64,000 bases of DNA from Enterobacter cloacae subsp. cloacae ATCC 13047 (GTDB lineage Bacteria > Pseudomonadota > Gammaproteobacteria > Enterobacterales > Enterobacteriaceae). The position numbers and the translations under genes were made by a program. Positions 46,501-55,512 of this stretch are shown one piece after another. The DNA is taken from positions 868,001-932,000 of the forward strand of contig NC_014121.1 of assembly GCF_000025565.1 (NCBI RefSeq). The letters run 5' to 3'. Position 1 is the first letter of the stretch; the number at the start of each line of letters is the position of its first letter. The notes under the pieces are model-generated. The model saw only the letters and a program-made list of their open reading frames with translations. It was not told where the DNA came from and did no database searches.

Positions 46501-49164
46501 ATGTCAGAACGTCTCCAAAATGACGTGGATCCGATCGAAACTCGCGACTGGCTACAGGCGATCGAATCGGTCATCCGTGAAGAAGGTGTTGAGCGCGCTC
46601 AGTATCTGATTGATCAGCTGCTTTCTGAAGCCCGCAAAGGCGGCGTGAAGGTTGCTTCAGGTGCAGGGGCTAGCAACTACGTAAACACGATTGCCGTTGA
46701 AGACGAACCGGAATACCCGGGCAATCTGGATCTGGAACGCCGTATCCGTTCTGCCATCCGCTGGAACGCCATCATGACCGTTCTGCGTGCGTCCAAGAAA
46801 GATCTGGAGCTGGGTGGCCACATGGCGTCCTTCCAGTCCTCTGCGACCGTTTACGAAGTGTGCTTCAACCACTTCTTCCGTGCTGCTAACGAGAAAGACG
46901 GCGGTGACCTGGTGTACTTCCAGGGCCACATCTCTCCGGGCATCTATGCACGTGCATTCCTGGAAGGTCGTCTGACTGAAGAGCAGATGAACAACTTCCG
47001 TCAGGAAGTTCACGGTAAAGGCCTGTCTTCTTACCCGCACCCTAAACTGATGCCTGAATTCTGGCAGTTCCCGACCGTATCCATGGGTCTGGGCCCAATT
47101 GGTGCAATCTATCAGGCGAAATTCCTGAAGTACCTGGAACACCGTGGTCTGAAAGATACCTCTGAGCAAACCGTTTACGCCTTCCTGGGCGACGGTGAGA
47201 TGGATGAGCCAGAATCTAAAGGTGCGATCACCATCGCTACCCGTGAGAAGCTGGACAACCTGTGCTTCATCATCAACTGTAACCTGCAGCGTCTGGATGG
47301 TCCGGTAACCGGTAACGGTAAGATCATCAACGAACTGGAAGGCATCTTCGCAGGTGCTGGCTGGAACGTTATCAAAGTAATGTGGGGTTCCCGTTGGGAC
47401 GAACTGCTGCGTAAAGACACCAGCGGTAAACTGATCCAGCTGATGAACGAAACCGTTGACGGTGACTACCAGACCTTCAAATCCAAAGACGGTGCCTACG
47501 TTCGTGAGCACTTCTTCGGCAAATATCCTGAAACCGCCGCACTGGTTGCAGACTGGACTGACGAGCAGATCTGGGCGCTGAACCGTGGTGGTCACGATCC
47601 GAAGAAAATCTACGCTGCACTGAAAAAAGCGCGCGAAACCAAAGGTAAAGCGACTGTAATCCTGGCCCACACCATCAAAGGTTACGGCATGGGTGATACC
47701 GCAGAAGGTAAAAACATCGCTCACCAGGTTAAGAAAATGAACATGGACGGCGTGCGCTATATCCGCGACCGTTTCAACGTGCCAGTGACCGATGAGCAGG
47801 TAGAAAACCTGTCTTACATCACCTTCCCGGAAGGTTCTGAAGAGTATAAGTACCTGCACGAACGTCGTCAGGCGCTGAAAGGCTACCTGCCAGCTCGTCA
47901 ACCTAACTTCACCGAGAAACTGGAACTGCCAGCGCTGGAAGACTTCTCTCAGCTGCTGGAAGAGCAGAACAAAGAGATCTCCACCACTATCGCTTTCGTT
48001 CGTGCCCTGAACGTGATGCTGAAGAACAAGTCGATCAAAGATCGTCTGGTGCCAATCATCGCTGACGAAGCGCGTACTTTCGGTATGGAAGGTCTGTTCC
48101 GTCAGATCGGTATCTACAGCCCGAACGGCCAGCAGTACACCCCGCAGGACCGTGAGCAGGTTGCATACTACAAAGAAGACGAGAAAGGTCAGATCCTGCA
48201 GGAAGGTATCAACGAGCTGGGCGCAGGCGCATCCTGGCTGGCTGCTGCGACCTCCTACAGCACCAACAACCTGCCGATGATCCCGTTCTACATCTACTAC
48301 TCCATGTTCGGGTTCCAGCGTATCGGTGACCTGTGCTGGCAGGCAGGCGACCAGCAGGCTCGCGGCTTCCTGATTGGTGGTACTTCCGGTCGTACGACCC
48401 TGAACGGTGAAGGTCTGCAGCACGAAGATGGCCACAGCCACATTCAGTCTCTGACTATCCCTAACTGTATCTCTTACGACCCGTCTTACGCGTACGAAGT
48501 GGCAGTCATCATGCATGATGGTCTGCAGCGCATGTACGGCGAAGCGCAAGAGAACATTTACTACTACATCACCACCCTGAACGAAAACTACCACATGCCG
48601 GCAATGCCAGCAGGTGCCGAGGAAGGTATCCGTAAAGGTATCTACAAACTCGAAACCATCGAAGGTAGCAAAGGTAAAGTTCAGCTGCTGGGCTCCGGTT
48701 CTATTCTGCGTCACGTTCGTGAAGCAGCGCAGATCCTGGCGAAAGACTACGGTGTGGGTTCCGACGTGTACAGCGTGACCTCCTTCACTGAACTGGCGCG
48801 TGATGGCCAGGATTGTGAGCGCTGGAACATGCTGCACCCAATGGAAACCCCACGCGTTCCGTACATCGCTCAGGTGATGAACGACGCGCCAGCGGTGGCG
48901 TCTACTGACTATATGAAACTGTTCGCTGAGCAGGTTCGTACTTACGTTCCAGCTGATGATTATCGCGTACTGGGTACTGACGGCTTCGGTCGTTCTGACA
49001 GCCGCGAAAACCTGCGTCACCACTTCGAAGTTGATGCTTCTTACGTGGTTGTAGCAGCACTGGGCGAACTGGCTAAACGTGGCGAAATCGATAAGAAAGT
49101 GGTTGCGGACGCAATTACCAAATTCAACATCGATGCAGAAAAAGTTAACCCGCGTCTGGCGTAA
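46501..49164 (+). CDS. aceE: Pyruvate dehydrogenase E1 component AceE
   Basis: Thiamine-diphosphate E1 of the pyruvate dehydrogenase complex, 887 residues, the homodimeric type. The ThDP/Mg motif runs from [12 protein letters not shown] to INCN near residues 230-262. The start follows AAGGAAT. It decarboxylates pyruvate and acetylates the lipoyl groups of AceF, encoded 14 bases downstream. Codon use is strongly biased, as expected for a very highly expressed gene, which leaves a long spurious frame open on the other strand. Confidence 0.99.
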   Translation: MSERLQNDVDPIETRDWLQAIESVIREEGVERAQYLIDQLLSEARKGGVKVASGAGASNYVNTIAVEDEPEYPGNLDLERRIRSAIRWNAIMTVLRASKKDLELGGHMASFQSSATVYEVCFNHFFRAANEKDGGDLVYFQGHISPGIYARAFLEGRLTEEQMNNFRQEVHGKGLSSYPHPKLMPEFWQFPTVSMGLGPIGAIYQAKFLKYLEHRGLKDTSEQTVYAFLGDGEMDEPESKGAITIATREKLDNLCFIINCNLQRLDGPVTGNGKIINELEGIFAGAGWNVIKVMWGSRWDELLRKDTSGKLIQLMNETVDGDYQTFKSKDGAYVREHFFGKYPETAALVADWTDEQIWALNRGGHDPKKIYAALKKARETKGKATVILAHTIKGYGMGDTAEGKNIAHQVKKMNMDGVRYIRDRFNVPVTDEQVENLSYITFPEGSEEYKYLHERRQALKGYLPARQPNFTEKLELPALEDFSQLLEEQNKEISTTIAFVRALNVMLKNKSIKDRLVPIIADEARTFGMEGLFRQIGIYSPNGQQYTPQDREQVAYYKEDEKGQILQEGINELGAGASWLAAATSYSTNNLPMIPFYIYYSMFGFQRIGDLCWQAGDQQARGFLIGGTSGRTTLNGEGLQHEDGHSHIQSLTIPNCISYDPSYAYEVAVIMHDGLQRMYGEAQENIYYYITTLNENYHMPAMPAGAEEGIRKGIYKLETIEGSKGKVQLLGSGSILRHVREAAQILAKDYGVGSDVYSVTSFTELARDGQDCERWNMLHPMETPRVPYIAQVMNDAPAVASTDYMKLFAEQVRTYVPADDYRVLGTDGFGRSDSRENLRHHFEVDASYVVVAALGELAKRGEIDKKVVADAITKFNIDAEKVNPRLA

Positions 49165-49178
49165 GAGGTAAAAGAATA

Positions 49179-51071
49179 ATGGCTATCGAAATCAATGTAC
49201 CGGACATCGGGGCTGATGAAGTTGAAATCACCGAGATCCTGGTCAAAGTAGGCGACAAAGTTGAAGCTGAACAGTCGCTGATCACCGTAGAAGGCGACAA
49301 AGCCTCTATGGAAGTCCCGTCTCCTCAGGCTGGCATCGTTAAAGAGATCAAAGTCTCTGTTGGCGATAAAACCGAGACTGGCAAACTGATCATGATTTTC
49401 GATTCCGCCGACGGTGCAGCAGCTGCTGCACCTGCGCAGGAAGAGAAGAAAGACGCTCCGGCCGCCGCTGCTCCAGCAGCTGCCGCGGCAGCGAAAGAAG
49501 TTAACGTGCCTGACATCGGCGGTGACGAAGTTGAAGTCACTGAAATCCTGGTGAAAGTGGGCGATACCGTTGCAGCTGAGCAGTCTCTGATCACCGTAGA
49601 AGGCGATAAAGCGTCTATGGAAGTGCCGGCGCCGTTCGCGGGCACCGTTAAAGAGATCAAGATCAACACCGGTGACAAAGTGTCTACCGGCTCTCTGATC
49701 ATGATCTTCGAAGTGGCGGGTGCTGCACCTGCCGCTGCGCCAGCTCAGGCTGCAGCTCCGGCTCCAGCGGCTGCACCAGCAGCAGGCGGCGTGAAAGACG
49801 TTAACGTTCCTGACATCGGCGGTGACGAAGTCGAAGTGACCGAAGTGATGGTGAAAGTGGGCGACAAAGTTGCCGCTGAACAGTCACTGATCACCGTTGA
49901 AGGCGACAAAGCCTCTATGGAAGTGCCTGCGCCGTTCGCGGGTACCGTTAAAGAGATCAAAATCAGCACCGGCGACAAAGTCTCTACCGGCTCTCTGATC
50001 ATGGTCTTCGAAGTGGAAGGCGCTGCGCCTGCAGCCGCTCCGGCTGCCGCGGCTGCTCCAGCACCGGCTGCTGCACCGGCTCAGGCTGCTAAACCAGCGG
50101 CACCTGCTGCAAAAGCGGAAAGCAAATCTGAGTTCGCTGAAAACGACGCTTACGTCCACGCGACCCCGCTGATTCGTCGCCTGGCGCGCGAATTCGGCGT
50201 GAACCTGGCGAAAGTGAAAGGGACTGGCCGTAAAGGTCGTATCCTGCGCGAAGACGTTCAGGCTTATGTGAAAGACGCGGTGAAACGCGCTGAAGCTGCA
50301 CCAGCTGCAGCCGCAGGCGGCGGTATCCCGGGCATGCTGCCATGGCCGAAAGTGGACTTCAGCAAGTTCGGTGAAATTGAAGAAGTGGAACTGGGCCGCA
50401 TCCAGAAAATCTCTGGTGCTAACCTGAGCCGTAACTGGGTCATGATCCCGCACGTTACGCACTTCGACAAAACCGATATCACCGATCTGGAAGCGTTCCG
50501 TAAACAGCAGAACGCCGAAGCTGAGAAGCGTAAACTGGACGTGAAATTCACCCCAGTGGTCTTCATCATGAAAGCCGTTGCCGCTGCCCTGGAGCAGATG
50601 CCACGCTTCAACAGCTCCCTGTCCGAAGATGGCCAGAAGCTGACGCTGAAGAAATACATCAACATCGGTGTTGCGGTTGATACGCCAAATGGTCTGGTTG
50701 TTCCGGTCTTCAAAGACGTGAATAAGAAGAGCATCACTGAGCTGTCCCGTGAACTGACCACCATCTCCAAAAAAGCGCGTGATGGTAAGCTGACTGCCGG
50801 CGAAATGCAGGGCGGTTGCTTCACTATCTCCAGCATCGGCGGCCTGGGTACTACCCACTTCGCACCGATTGTTAACGCGCCGGAAGTGGCTATCCTCGGT
50901 GTGTCCAAGTCCGCGATGGAGCCGGTGTGGAATGGCAAAGAGTTCGTGCCGCGTCTGATGATGCCAATCTCTCTGTCCTTCGACCACCGCGTGATCGACG
51001 GTGCTGATGGTGCGCGTTTCATCACCATCATCAACAACATGCTGAGTGACATTCGCCGCCTGGTGATGTAA
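49179..51071 (+). CDS. aceF: Dihydrolipoamide acetyltransferase E2 component AceF
   Basis: Core of the pyruvate dehydrogenase complex, 630 residues. Three tandem lipoyl domains (about 1-80, 105-185, 205-290), each with the lipoylated lysine in [10 protein letters not shown], are joined by Ala/Pro-rich flexible linkers. A peripheral subunit-binding domain follows ([16 protein letters not shown], near 330). The C-terminal catalytic domain carries [10 protein letters not shown]. The near-identical lipoyl units make real DNA repeats within 49179-50050. Confidence 0.98.
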   Translation: MAIEINVPDIGADEVEITEILVKVGDKVEAEQSLITVEGDKASMEVPSPQAGIVKEIKVSVGDKTETGKLIMIFDSADGAAAAAPAQEEKKDAPAAAAPAAAAAAKEVNVPDIGGDEVEVTEILVKVGDTVAAEQSLITVEGDKASMEVPAPFAGTVKEIKINTGDKVSTGSLIMIFEVAGAAPAAAPAQAAAPAPAAAPAAGGVKDVNVPDIGGDEVEVTEVMVKVGDKVAAEQSLITVEGDKASMEVPAPFAGTVKEIKISTGDKVSTGSLIMVFEVEGAAPAAAPAAAAAPAPAAAPAQAAKPAAPAAKAESKSEFAENDAYVHATPLIRRLAREFGVNLAKVKGTGRKGRILREDVQAYVKDAVKRAEAAPAAAAGGGIPGMLPWPKVDFSKFGEIEEVELGRIQKISGANLSRNWVMIPHVTHFDKTDITDLEAFRKQQNAEAEKRKLDVKFTPVVFIMKAVAAALEQMPRFNSSLSEDGQKLTLKKYINIGVAVDTPNGLVVPVFKDVNKKSITELSRELTTISKKARDGKLTAGEMQGGCFTISSIGGLGTTHFAPIVNAPEVAILGVSKSAMEPVWNGKEFVPRLMMPISLSFDHRVIDGADGARFITIINNMLSDIRRLVM

Positions 51072-51074
51072 GTG

Positions 51075-51102
51075 AAAAGCCGGCCAGTCGGCCGGCTTTT
51101 TT
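51075..51102 (+). terminator. aceEF terminator
   Basis: AAAAGCCGGC / GCCGGCTTTT stem with a 6-base loop and a T run, directly after aceF. It separates aceEF from the independently promoted lpdA, with readthrough likely. Confidence 0.9.
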
Positions 51103-51268
51103 CTGTTAATCTCATGTGGTTTGTGAGGTTATTGGCGAAAGCGACAATTCGTGAGCCGTTTGTTGTTTCAAAATTGTTAACAATTTTGTAAACTGCGAGC
51201 GGATAGAACGTCCCGGTGGATGAAGGGCGACAAGTACCTGGACCGCCGGAAATCAATAAGAGGTCATG
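51103..51268 (+). promoter_or_regulatory. lpdA promoter region with 20-bp palindrome
   Basis: The region between the aceF terminator and lpdA. It contains a perfect 20-bp palindrome (51169-51188, CAAAATTGTT and its complement). A TGTAAA at 51187-51192 could serve as the -10 box. In E. coli this region carries the separate lpd promoter under ArcA control. The binding protein at the palindrome is not identified. Confidence 0.65.
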
Positions 51269-52693
51269 ATGAGTACTGAAATCAAAACTCAGGTCGTGGT
51301 ACTTGGGGCAGGTCCCGCAGGTTACTCTGCAGCCTTCCGTTGCGCTGATTTAGGTCTGGAAACCGTCATCGTAGAACGTTACAACACCCTTGGTGGTGTT
51401 TGTCTGAACGTAGGTTGTATCCCTTCTAAAGCGCTGCTGCACGTAGCGAAAGTTATCGAAGAAGCCAAAGCGCTGGCTGAACACGGTATCGTCTTCGGCG
51501 AGCCGAAAACCGATATTGATAAAATCCGTACCTGGAAAGAGAAAGTTATCACTCAGTTGACCGGTGGTCTGGCTGGCATGGCGAAAGGCCGTAAAGTGAA
51601 AGTGGTTAACGGTCTGGGTAAATTCACCGGCGCGAACACCCTTGAAGTGGAAGGCGAAAACGGCAAAACCGTAATCAACTTCGACAACGCGATCATCGCG
51701 GCGGGCTCTCGTCCAATCGAACTGCCATTCATTCCACATGAAGATCCACGCGTGTGGGATTCCACCGATGCCCTGGAACTGAAAACCGTTCCAAAACGTC
51801 TGCTGGTTATGGGCGGCGGTATCATCGGTCTGGAAATGGGTACCGTGTACCATGCGCTGGGTTCAGACATTGACGTGGTTGAAATGTTCGACCAGGTTAT
51901 CCCGGCTGCGGATAAAGACATCGTTAAAGTCTTCACCAAGCGTATCAGCAAGAAATTCAACCTGATGCTGGAAACCAAAGTGACTGCCGTTGAAGCGAAA
52001 GAAGACGGTATTTACGTTTCCATGGAAGGTAAAAAAGCGCCATCCGAACCACAGCGTTACGACGCCGTGCTGGTGGCGATCGGCCGTGTGCCGAACGGTA
52101 AGAACCTCGACGCGGGCAAAGCTGGCGTGGAAGTGGACGACCGTGGCTTCATCCGCGTTGACAAGCAGCTGCGCACTAATGTGCCGCACATCTTTGCTAT
52201 CGGCGATATCGTCGGTCAGCCAATGCTGGCGCACAAAGGTGTTCACGAAGGTCACGTTGCCGCTGAAGTTATCGCCGGCATGAAACACTACTTCGATCCG
52301 AAAGTGATCCCATCTATCGCGTACACCGAGCCAGAAGTGGCATGGGTCGGTCTGACCGAGAAAGAAGCGAAAGAGAAAGGCATCAGCTACGAAACCGCCA
52401 CCTTCCCGTGGGCTGCTTCTGGCCGTGCTATCGCTTCCGACTGCGCAGACGGTATGACCAAACTGATCTTCGACAAAGAGACTCACCGCGTTATCGGTGG
52501 TGCGATTGTCGGTACCAACGGCGGCGAGCTGCTGGGTGAAATCGGTCTGGCGATCGAAATGGGTTGCGACGCGGAAGACATCGCGCTGACCATCCACGCT
52601 CACCCAACTCTGCACGAGTCCGTAGGTCTGGCGGCAGAAGTGTTTGAAGGTAGCATCACCGACCTGCCAAACGCGAAAGCGAAGAAGAAATAA
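51269..52693 (+). CDS. lpdA: Dihydrolipoamide dehydrogenase E3 LpdA
   Basis: FAD enzyme shared by the pyruvate and 2-oxoglutarate dehydrogenase complexes and the glycine cleavage system, 474 residues. VLGAGPAGYSAAFRC binds FAD, the redox disulfide is in GGVCLNVGCIPSK, GGGIIGLEMG binds NAD, and HAHPTLHES holds the catalytic His. The ATG at 51269 is chosen over one at 51266 by homology with the E. coli N terminus. Confidence 0.98.
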   Translation: MSTEIKTQVVVLGAGPAGYSAAFRCADLGLETVIVERYNTLGGVCLNVGCIPSKALLHVAKVIEEAKALAEHGIVFGEPKTDIDKIRTWKEKVITQLTGGLAGMAKGRKVKVVNGLGKFTGANTLEVEGENGKTVINFDNAIIAAGSRPIELPFIPHEDPRVWDSTDALELKTVPKRLLVMGGGIIGLEMGTVYHALGSDIDVVEMFDQVIPAADKDIVKVFTKRISKKFNLMLETKVTAVEAKEDGIYVSMEGKKAPSEPQRYDAVLVAIGRVPNGKNLDAGKAGVEVDDRGFIRVDKQLRTNVPHIFAIGDIVGQPMLAHKGVHEGHVAAEVIAGMKHYFDPKVIPSIAYTEPEVAWVGLTEKEAKEKGISYETATFPWAASGRAIASDCADGMTKLIFDKETHRVIGGAIVGTNGGELLGEIGLAIEMGCDAEDIALTIHAHPTLHESVGLAAEVFEGSITDLPNAKAKKK

Positions 52694-52705
52694 GTTTCTT
52701 CAGAC

Positions 52706-52734
52706 AAAAAAAGCGGCCTGTGGCCGCTTTTTTT
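52706..52734 (+). terminator. lpdA terminator
   Basis: AAAAAAGCGGCC / GGCCGCTTTTTT with a 3-base loop, 13 bases after lpdA. Symmetric A and T runs allow it to work for the convergent gene as well. Confidence 0.93.
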
Positions 52735-52745
52735 ATGTGCTGGAT

Positions 52746-53537
52746 TCAGGGAGCCACAGGCTGCCAGGTTTTATCCGGGTTATAGGTAGTTAACGCCCGG
52801 GCTTTCTGCTCAGAGTCATTGCCGAGATCGGCCTGGTACACTTTGTCATCCTGGTTTATCACAAAGCTCATGACGCCTGTCTGGCCATAGCTGACGGGCC
52901 ATGCCACCATCGCAAAGCCTTTCTCATCAGGCAGGATACGGAACCGATAGCCGTGATAGCCTGCACCGGGCTCTTTGGGGCTGAAGGCCGGCCCCAGCGG
53001 GCTGGGTGCTTCACCCGGCGAAACGGGCCAGTAGAGACCATCTTTTTTCCCTTCAGAGCTGACAATTTTCTGCGCGTATTTTTGATTCATGGCGAAATAG
53101 CTCTGCTGGGCATCCACATAGGCATGTAATGCTTCGATGGCGGCAAGCTCGTTACGCCCGATCTCGCGGGTCAGGATCTCCTCGGCGCCCTCCTTGATAT
53201 CGAATTGCCATCCGGCAGCGGTTTTGACAACCGGGATGGGCAACTGCCAGTCGTTATTTCCGACGACCAGATGCGCCGTATTACCGTCGATAACCGTGTT
53301 GTGCCGCACCTTCCAGTCGCGGAGGAAACGATCGACGGCCTCAGGATCGACCCCTTCTGGCGGCAGAAAATCGCGCCAGTTCTCTCCAAGCAGATTGTTC
53401 ATCGCCGTTTCATTCTGCTCACTGATGGCATGCGCCAGCGCATCGGTCGCCTGAGCGGGCGTGCTGAAGGATTGCTGTGCCATCGCAGCGGCGGACATCA
53501 TGAACAACACCATTCCACAGACAAGATTCTTTTTCAT
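52746..53537 (-). CDS. DUF2950 family exported protein
   Basis: Unknown function, 263 residues from the ATG at 53537 (GGGAG upstream); a longer frame to 53579 has no support. The N terminus is a signal peptide (KKNLVCGMVLFMMSAAAMA, likely cut before QQ), so the protein should be periplasmic. The DUF2950 pattern is seen in DGLYWPVSPGEAPSPLGPAF and GYHGYRFRIL. It starts 10 bases after the DUF3300 gene, forming a two-gene unit. E. coli K-12 has only the DUF3300 partner at this site. Confidence 0.8.
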   Translation of the reverse strand: MKKNLVCGMVLFMMSAAAMAQQSFSTPAQATDALAHAISEQNETAMNNLLGENWRDFLPPEGVDPEAVDRFLRDWKVRHNTVIDGNTAHLVVGNNDWQLPIPVVKTAAGWQFDIKEGAEEILTREIGRNELAAIEALHAYVDAQQSYFAMNQKYAQKIVSSEGKKDGLYWPVSPGEAPSPLGPAFSPKEPGAGYHGYRFRILPDEKGFAMVAWPVSYGQTGVMSFVINQDDKVYQADLGNDSEQKARALTTYNPDKTWQPVAP

Positions 53538-53547
53538 GTTGGCTCCC

Positions 53548-55092
53548 TTAACGATGACGGAATTCACGGTGTTCAGCACGTCCGGCAGGGGCCTGACGCG
53601 GTTGCTGATGACGGGCAGCCAGTTGTCTGCTTTGCGCCCCCCGTTGCTGCTGGGCTTGCCAGTTGGCAGAGCGGCTGTCGTTACCGCTCAGCGCATTTGC
53701 GCGAGGCTGGCTGGTTCGCTGCGGGATATGGCGTTGCTGGGCTGGCTGCGCGATCCGTTTCTCCTGCCGCTGGGTTACGGCAGGGTGATTATCACGCTGC
53801 TGCGAGGTGGTTCGCTTTGCCGTTTGCGGTCTGGTGTCGTAGCCACGGTAGTTGTTGCGCTGGGATATCTGCTTCAGCTGTTCGCCTGAAGCCTGGCGCT
53901 GTGCATCTTTGGTTCCCGGACGCGCGGTTTGCGGGAAGGTTTTACCCGTCGATTTCTCCATCTGGCTCAGGGCCGCCTGACGCTGGCTGTCGCGGTTAAC
54001 CGGTTTTTGCTGCGTAGAACTGAGCCCCGTTACCGTGTTAGTGGAATGGAAGCGGTTATTAAGCTGGCTGGTGGGGTAGGGCACACCTTCCCGATACGCC
54101 GGGTTATGCTGCCAGGTGCGGTTGGCATCCGTCAGGCGTTGACCACTGATTTTGTTGAAGTTCTCAACGTTAATATTGATATTGTTATCACCGTTGCGGT
54201 TATAGCCGCTGTGATTCCAGTCATCGTCATGATGGTGGTCCCAGTCGTCGTCATCATCCCAGTCGATGTTGCTGAAGATGGCGTAGGTTGTCGCCACACC
54301 CAGGCTGAAGCCTAAGCCTTTGACCAGACTATCCGTAAACTGCTCTCCCGGAGAAGGAGGAAGATAGGTGGGCGGGTAAGCCGTGTTTGGCCAGGTACCG
54401 TAAACGGTATTGGGGTTATAGGTGGGGACGTAAACGACCTGCGGATCCGCGGATTCAATTTTGATCACCGTCGGGGCAGGCGTGGTGGAAGTCGTCGATT
54501 CGCTGGTGGCCGATTTCGCCGGGGCAGGTTTCGTCACGGTGGTGACCGTCTGCTGAGGCGTCGATTGTAAGGCGCCGGTCTTTTGAGCCAGCGCGCGCAG
54601 GCGTTGGACGGAATCCATGACATCCTTCGGTTGCGCGAGAAACGCATCCCCCAGATTTTGTACCCACGGCGGGTTTTCACCCATCAGCGACATCAGTTGA
54701 GGAAACGCGACCAACGATTTTACGCTGGGATCCCAGGGCTGGCTTGCAACGGCCTGGATAGCGGCGTCTCCTTCCATTTTAGGGTTGTCTTTGGACCACT
54801 GCGCCGCCTGGATGACGTTGGCCGGATAGGTCGAGGCCATTAAAATTTGTGACAGCAGGGCATCCGGATAGAGCGCGATGGGAGCAACCCACTGATCGAT
54901 TTGCGCGGCCGTATAGGCTGGGGCGACGACAGGGGCGGGTTGCGCTGCTGCAGGGGTTACCGGTTGTTGTGCGACGGGAGCGGGGACGACAGGCTCTGTC
55001 GCCCGACTTTTGACAAACATGACACCTGAGGCGGCAAACAGCCCGGCACTGCACAGAAGAACAAGCAGATGTGGTTTAAAGGGCAACTTCAT
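53548..55092 (-). CDS. yacH: DUF3300 family envelope protein, YacH-like
   Basis: Unknown function, 514 residues from the ATG at 55092 with GGAG upstream. An N-terminal signal or anchor (PHLLVLLCSAGLFAASGVMF) is followed by the DUF3300 domain (about 70-250: IDQWVAPIALYPDALLSQIL, then VVYVPTYNPNTVYGTW). A strikingly acidic and His-rich patch (WDDDDDWDHHHDDDWNH) near 275-290 could bind metal. The long C-terminal tail is rich in Gln, Arg and Ala and probably disordered. Position between lpdA and acnB matches E. coli yacH, though the tail differs. Confidence 0.75.
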   Translation of the reverse strand: MKLPFKPHLLVLLCSAGLFAASGVMFVKSRATEPVVPAPVAQQPVTPAAAQPAPVVAPAYTAAQIDQWVAPIALYPDALLSQILMASTYPANVIQAAQWSKDNPKMEGDAAIQAVASQPWDPSVKSLVAFPQLMSLMGENPPWVQNLGDAFLAQPKDVMDSVQRLRALAQKTGALQSTPQQTVTTVTKPAPAKSATSESTTSTTPAPTVIKIESADPQVVYVPTYNPNTVYGTWPNTAYPPTYLPPSPGEQFTDSLVKGLGFSLGVATTYAIFSNIDWDDDDDWDHHHDDDWNHSGYNRNGDNNININVENFNKISGQRLTDANRTWQHNPAYREGVPYPTSQLNNRFHSTNTVTGLSSTQQKPVNRDSQRQAALSQMEKSTGKTFPQTARPGTKDAQRQASGEQLKQISQRNNYRGYDTRPQTAKRTTSQQRDNHPAVTQRQEKRIAQPAQQRHIPQRTSQPRANALSGNDSRSANWQAQQQRGAQSRQLAARHQQPRQAPAGRAEHREFRHR

Positions 55093-55512
55093 AAAATGAC
55101 TCCAACGAGACAAGCGCTGTGCCGTGAGGCGTTACGGTTGGCGTGAGTATTATTCACTCGCCTTTTACTGTTTTGACTTTTGTTGGGGAACAGCCGGTAC
55201 GTCCGGATAAAGAGTGTGAGTATTTATTACACAATTATATGTGATAGCTGAAAAGCCGCTGGGATTTCAGAAGGCCGCTCTTGCGAGCGGACCGCAGCGA
55301 GTTGCCAAAATTCCCCCCGTCTGCCCTCTACACCATGCTTAACGATTCAGCAAATTTTTTAATGTTGCTTTTTTGTAAACGGATTAACACTGTGCAGAAA
55401 TCCTGCTATGCTGCCCGACGCGGTATCGGGCATTTACCCTACAAACTGCTGTCTCACAGGAGCGTGAAGAGAACGCCCGCCGCATATGACAATGAGAGCG
55501 AGGAGAACCGTC
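55093..55512. promoter_or_regulatory. yacH-acnB divergent regulatory region
   Basis: Region of 420 bases between divergent genes. A good acnB promoter is at 55384-55412. A small CCGCTC / GAGCGG hairpin lies near 55275. The left half is AT-rich and should hold the yacH promoter, not resolved by eye. E. coli acnB is controlled by CRP, Cra, ArcA and Fis; sites were not assigned. Confidence 0.55.
55384..55412 (+). promoter_or_regulatory. acnB promoter
   Basis: TTAACA (55384-55389), a 17-base spacer ending TGC, and TATGCT (55407-55412), an extended -10. It lies about 100 bases upstream of the acnB start, leaving a long leader. Confidence 0.7.

Noticed and set aside
46657..49023. 788-codon open frame on the minus strand opposite aceE
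   Set aside because: It is a by-product of the strong codon bias of aceE. It has no ribosome site, no family resemblance, and a His/Phe/Val-rich composition typical of antisense frames.
49179..50050. Tandem DNA repeats that could suggest a CRISPR or satellite
   Set aside because: They are in-frame copies of the AceF lipoyl domain and its Ala/Pro linkers, long and unevenly spaced.
49884..50987. 367-codon open frame opposite aceF
   Set aside because: Antisense shadow of a highly biased gene; contains Cys/Ser/Arg low-complexity from the Ala/Pro linkers and no recognisable domain.
53205..53999. 264-codon plus-strand frame across the DUF2950/DUF3300 junction
   Set aside because: It runs antisense to two genes with signal peptides and ribosome sites, and shows no domain.
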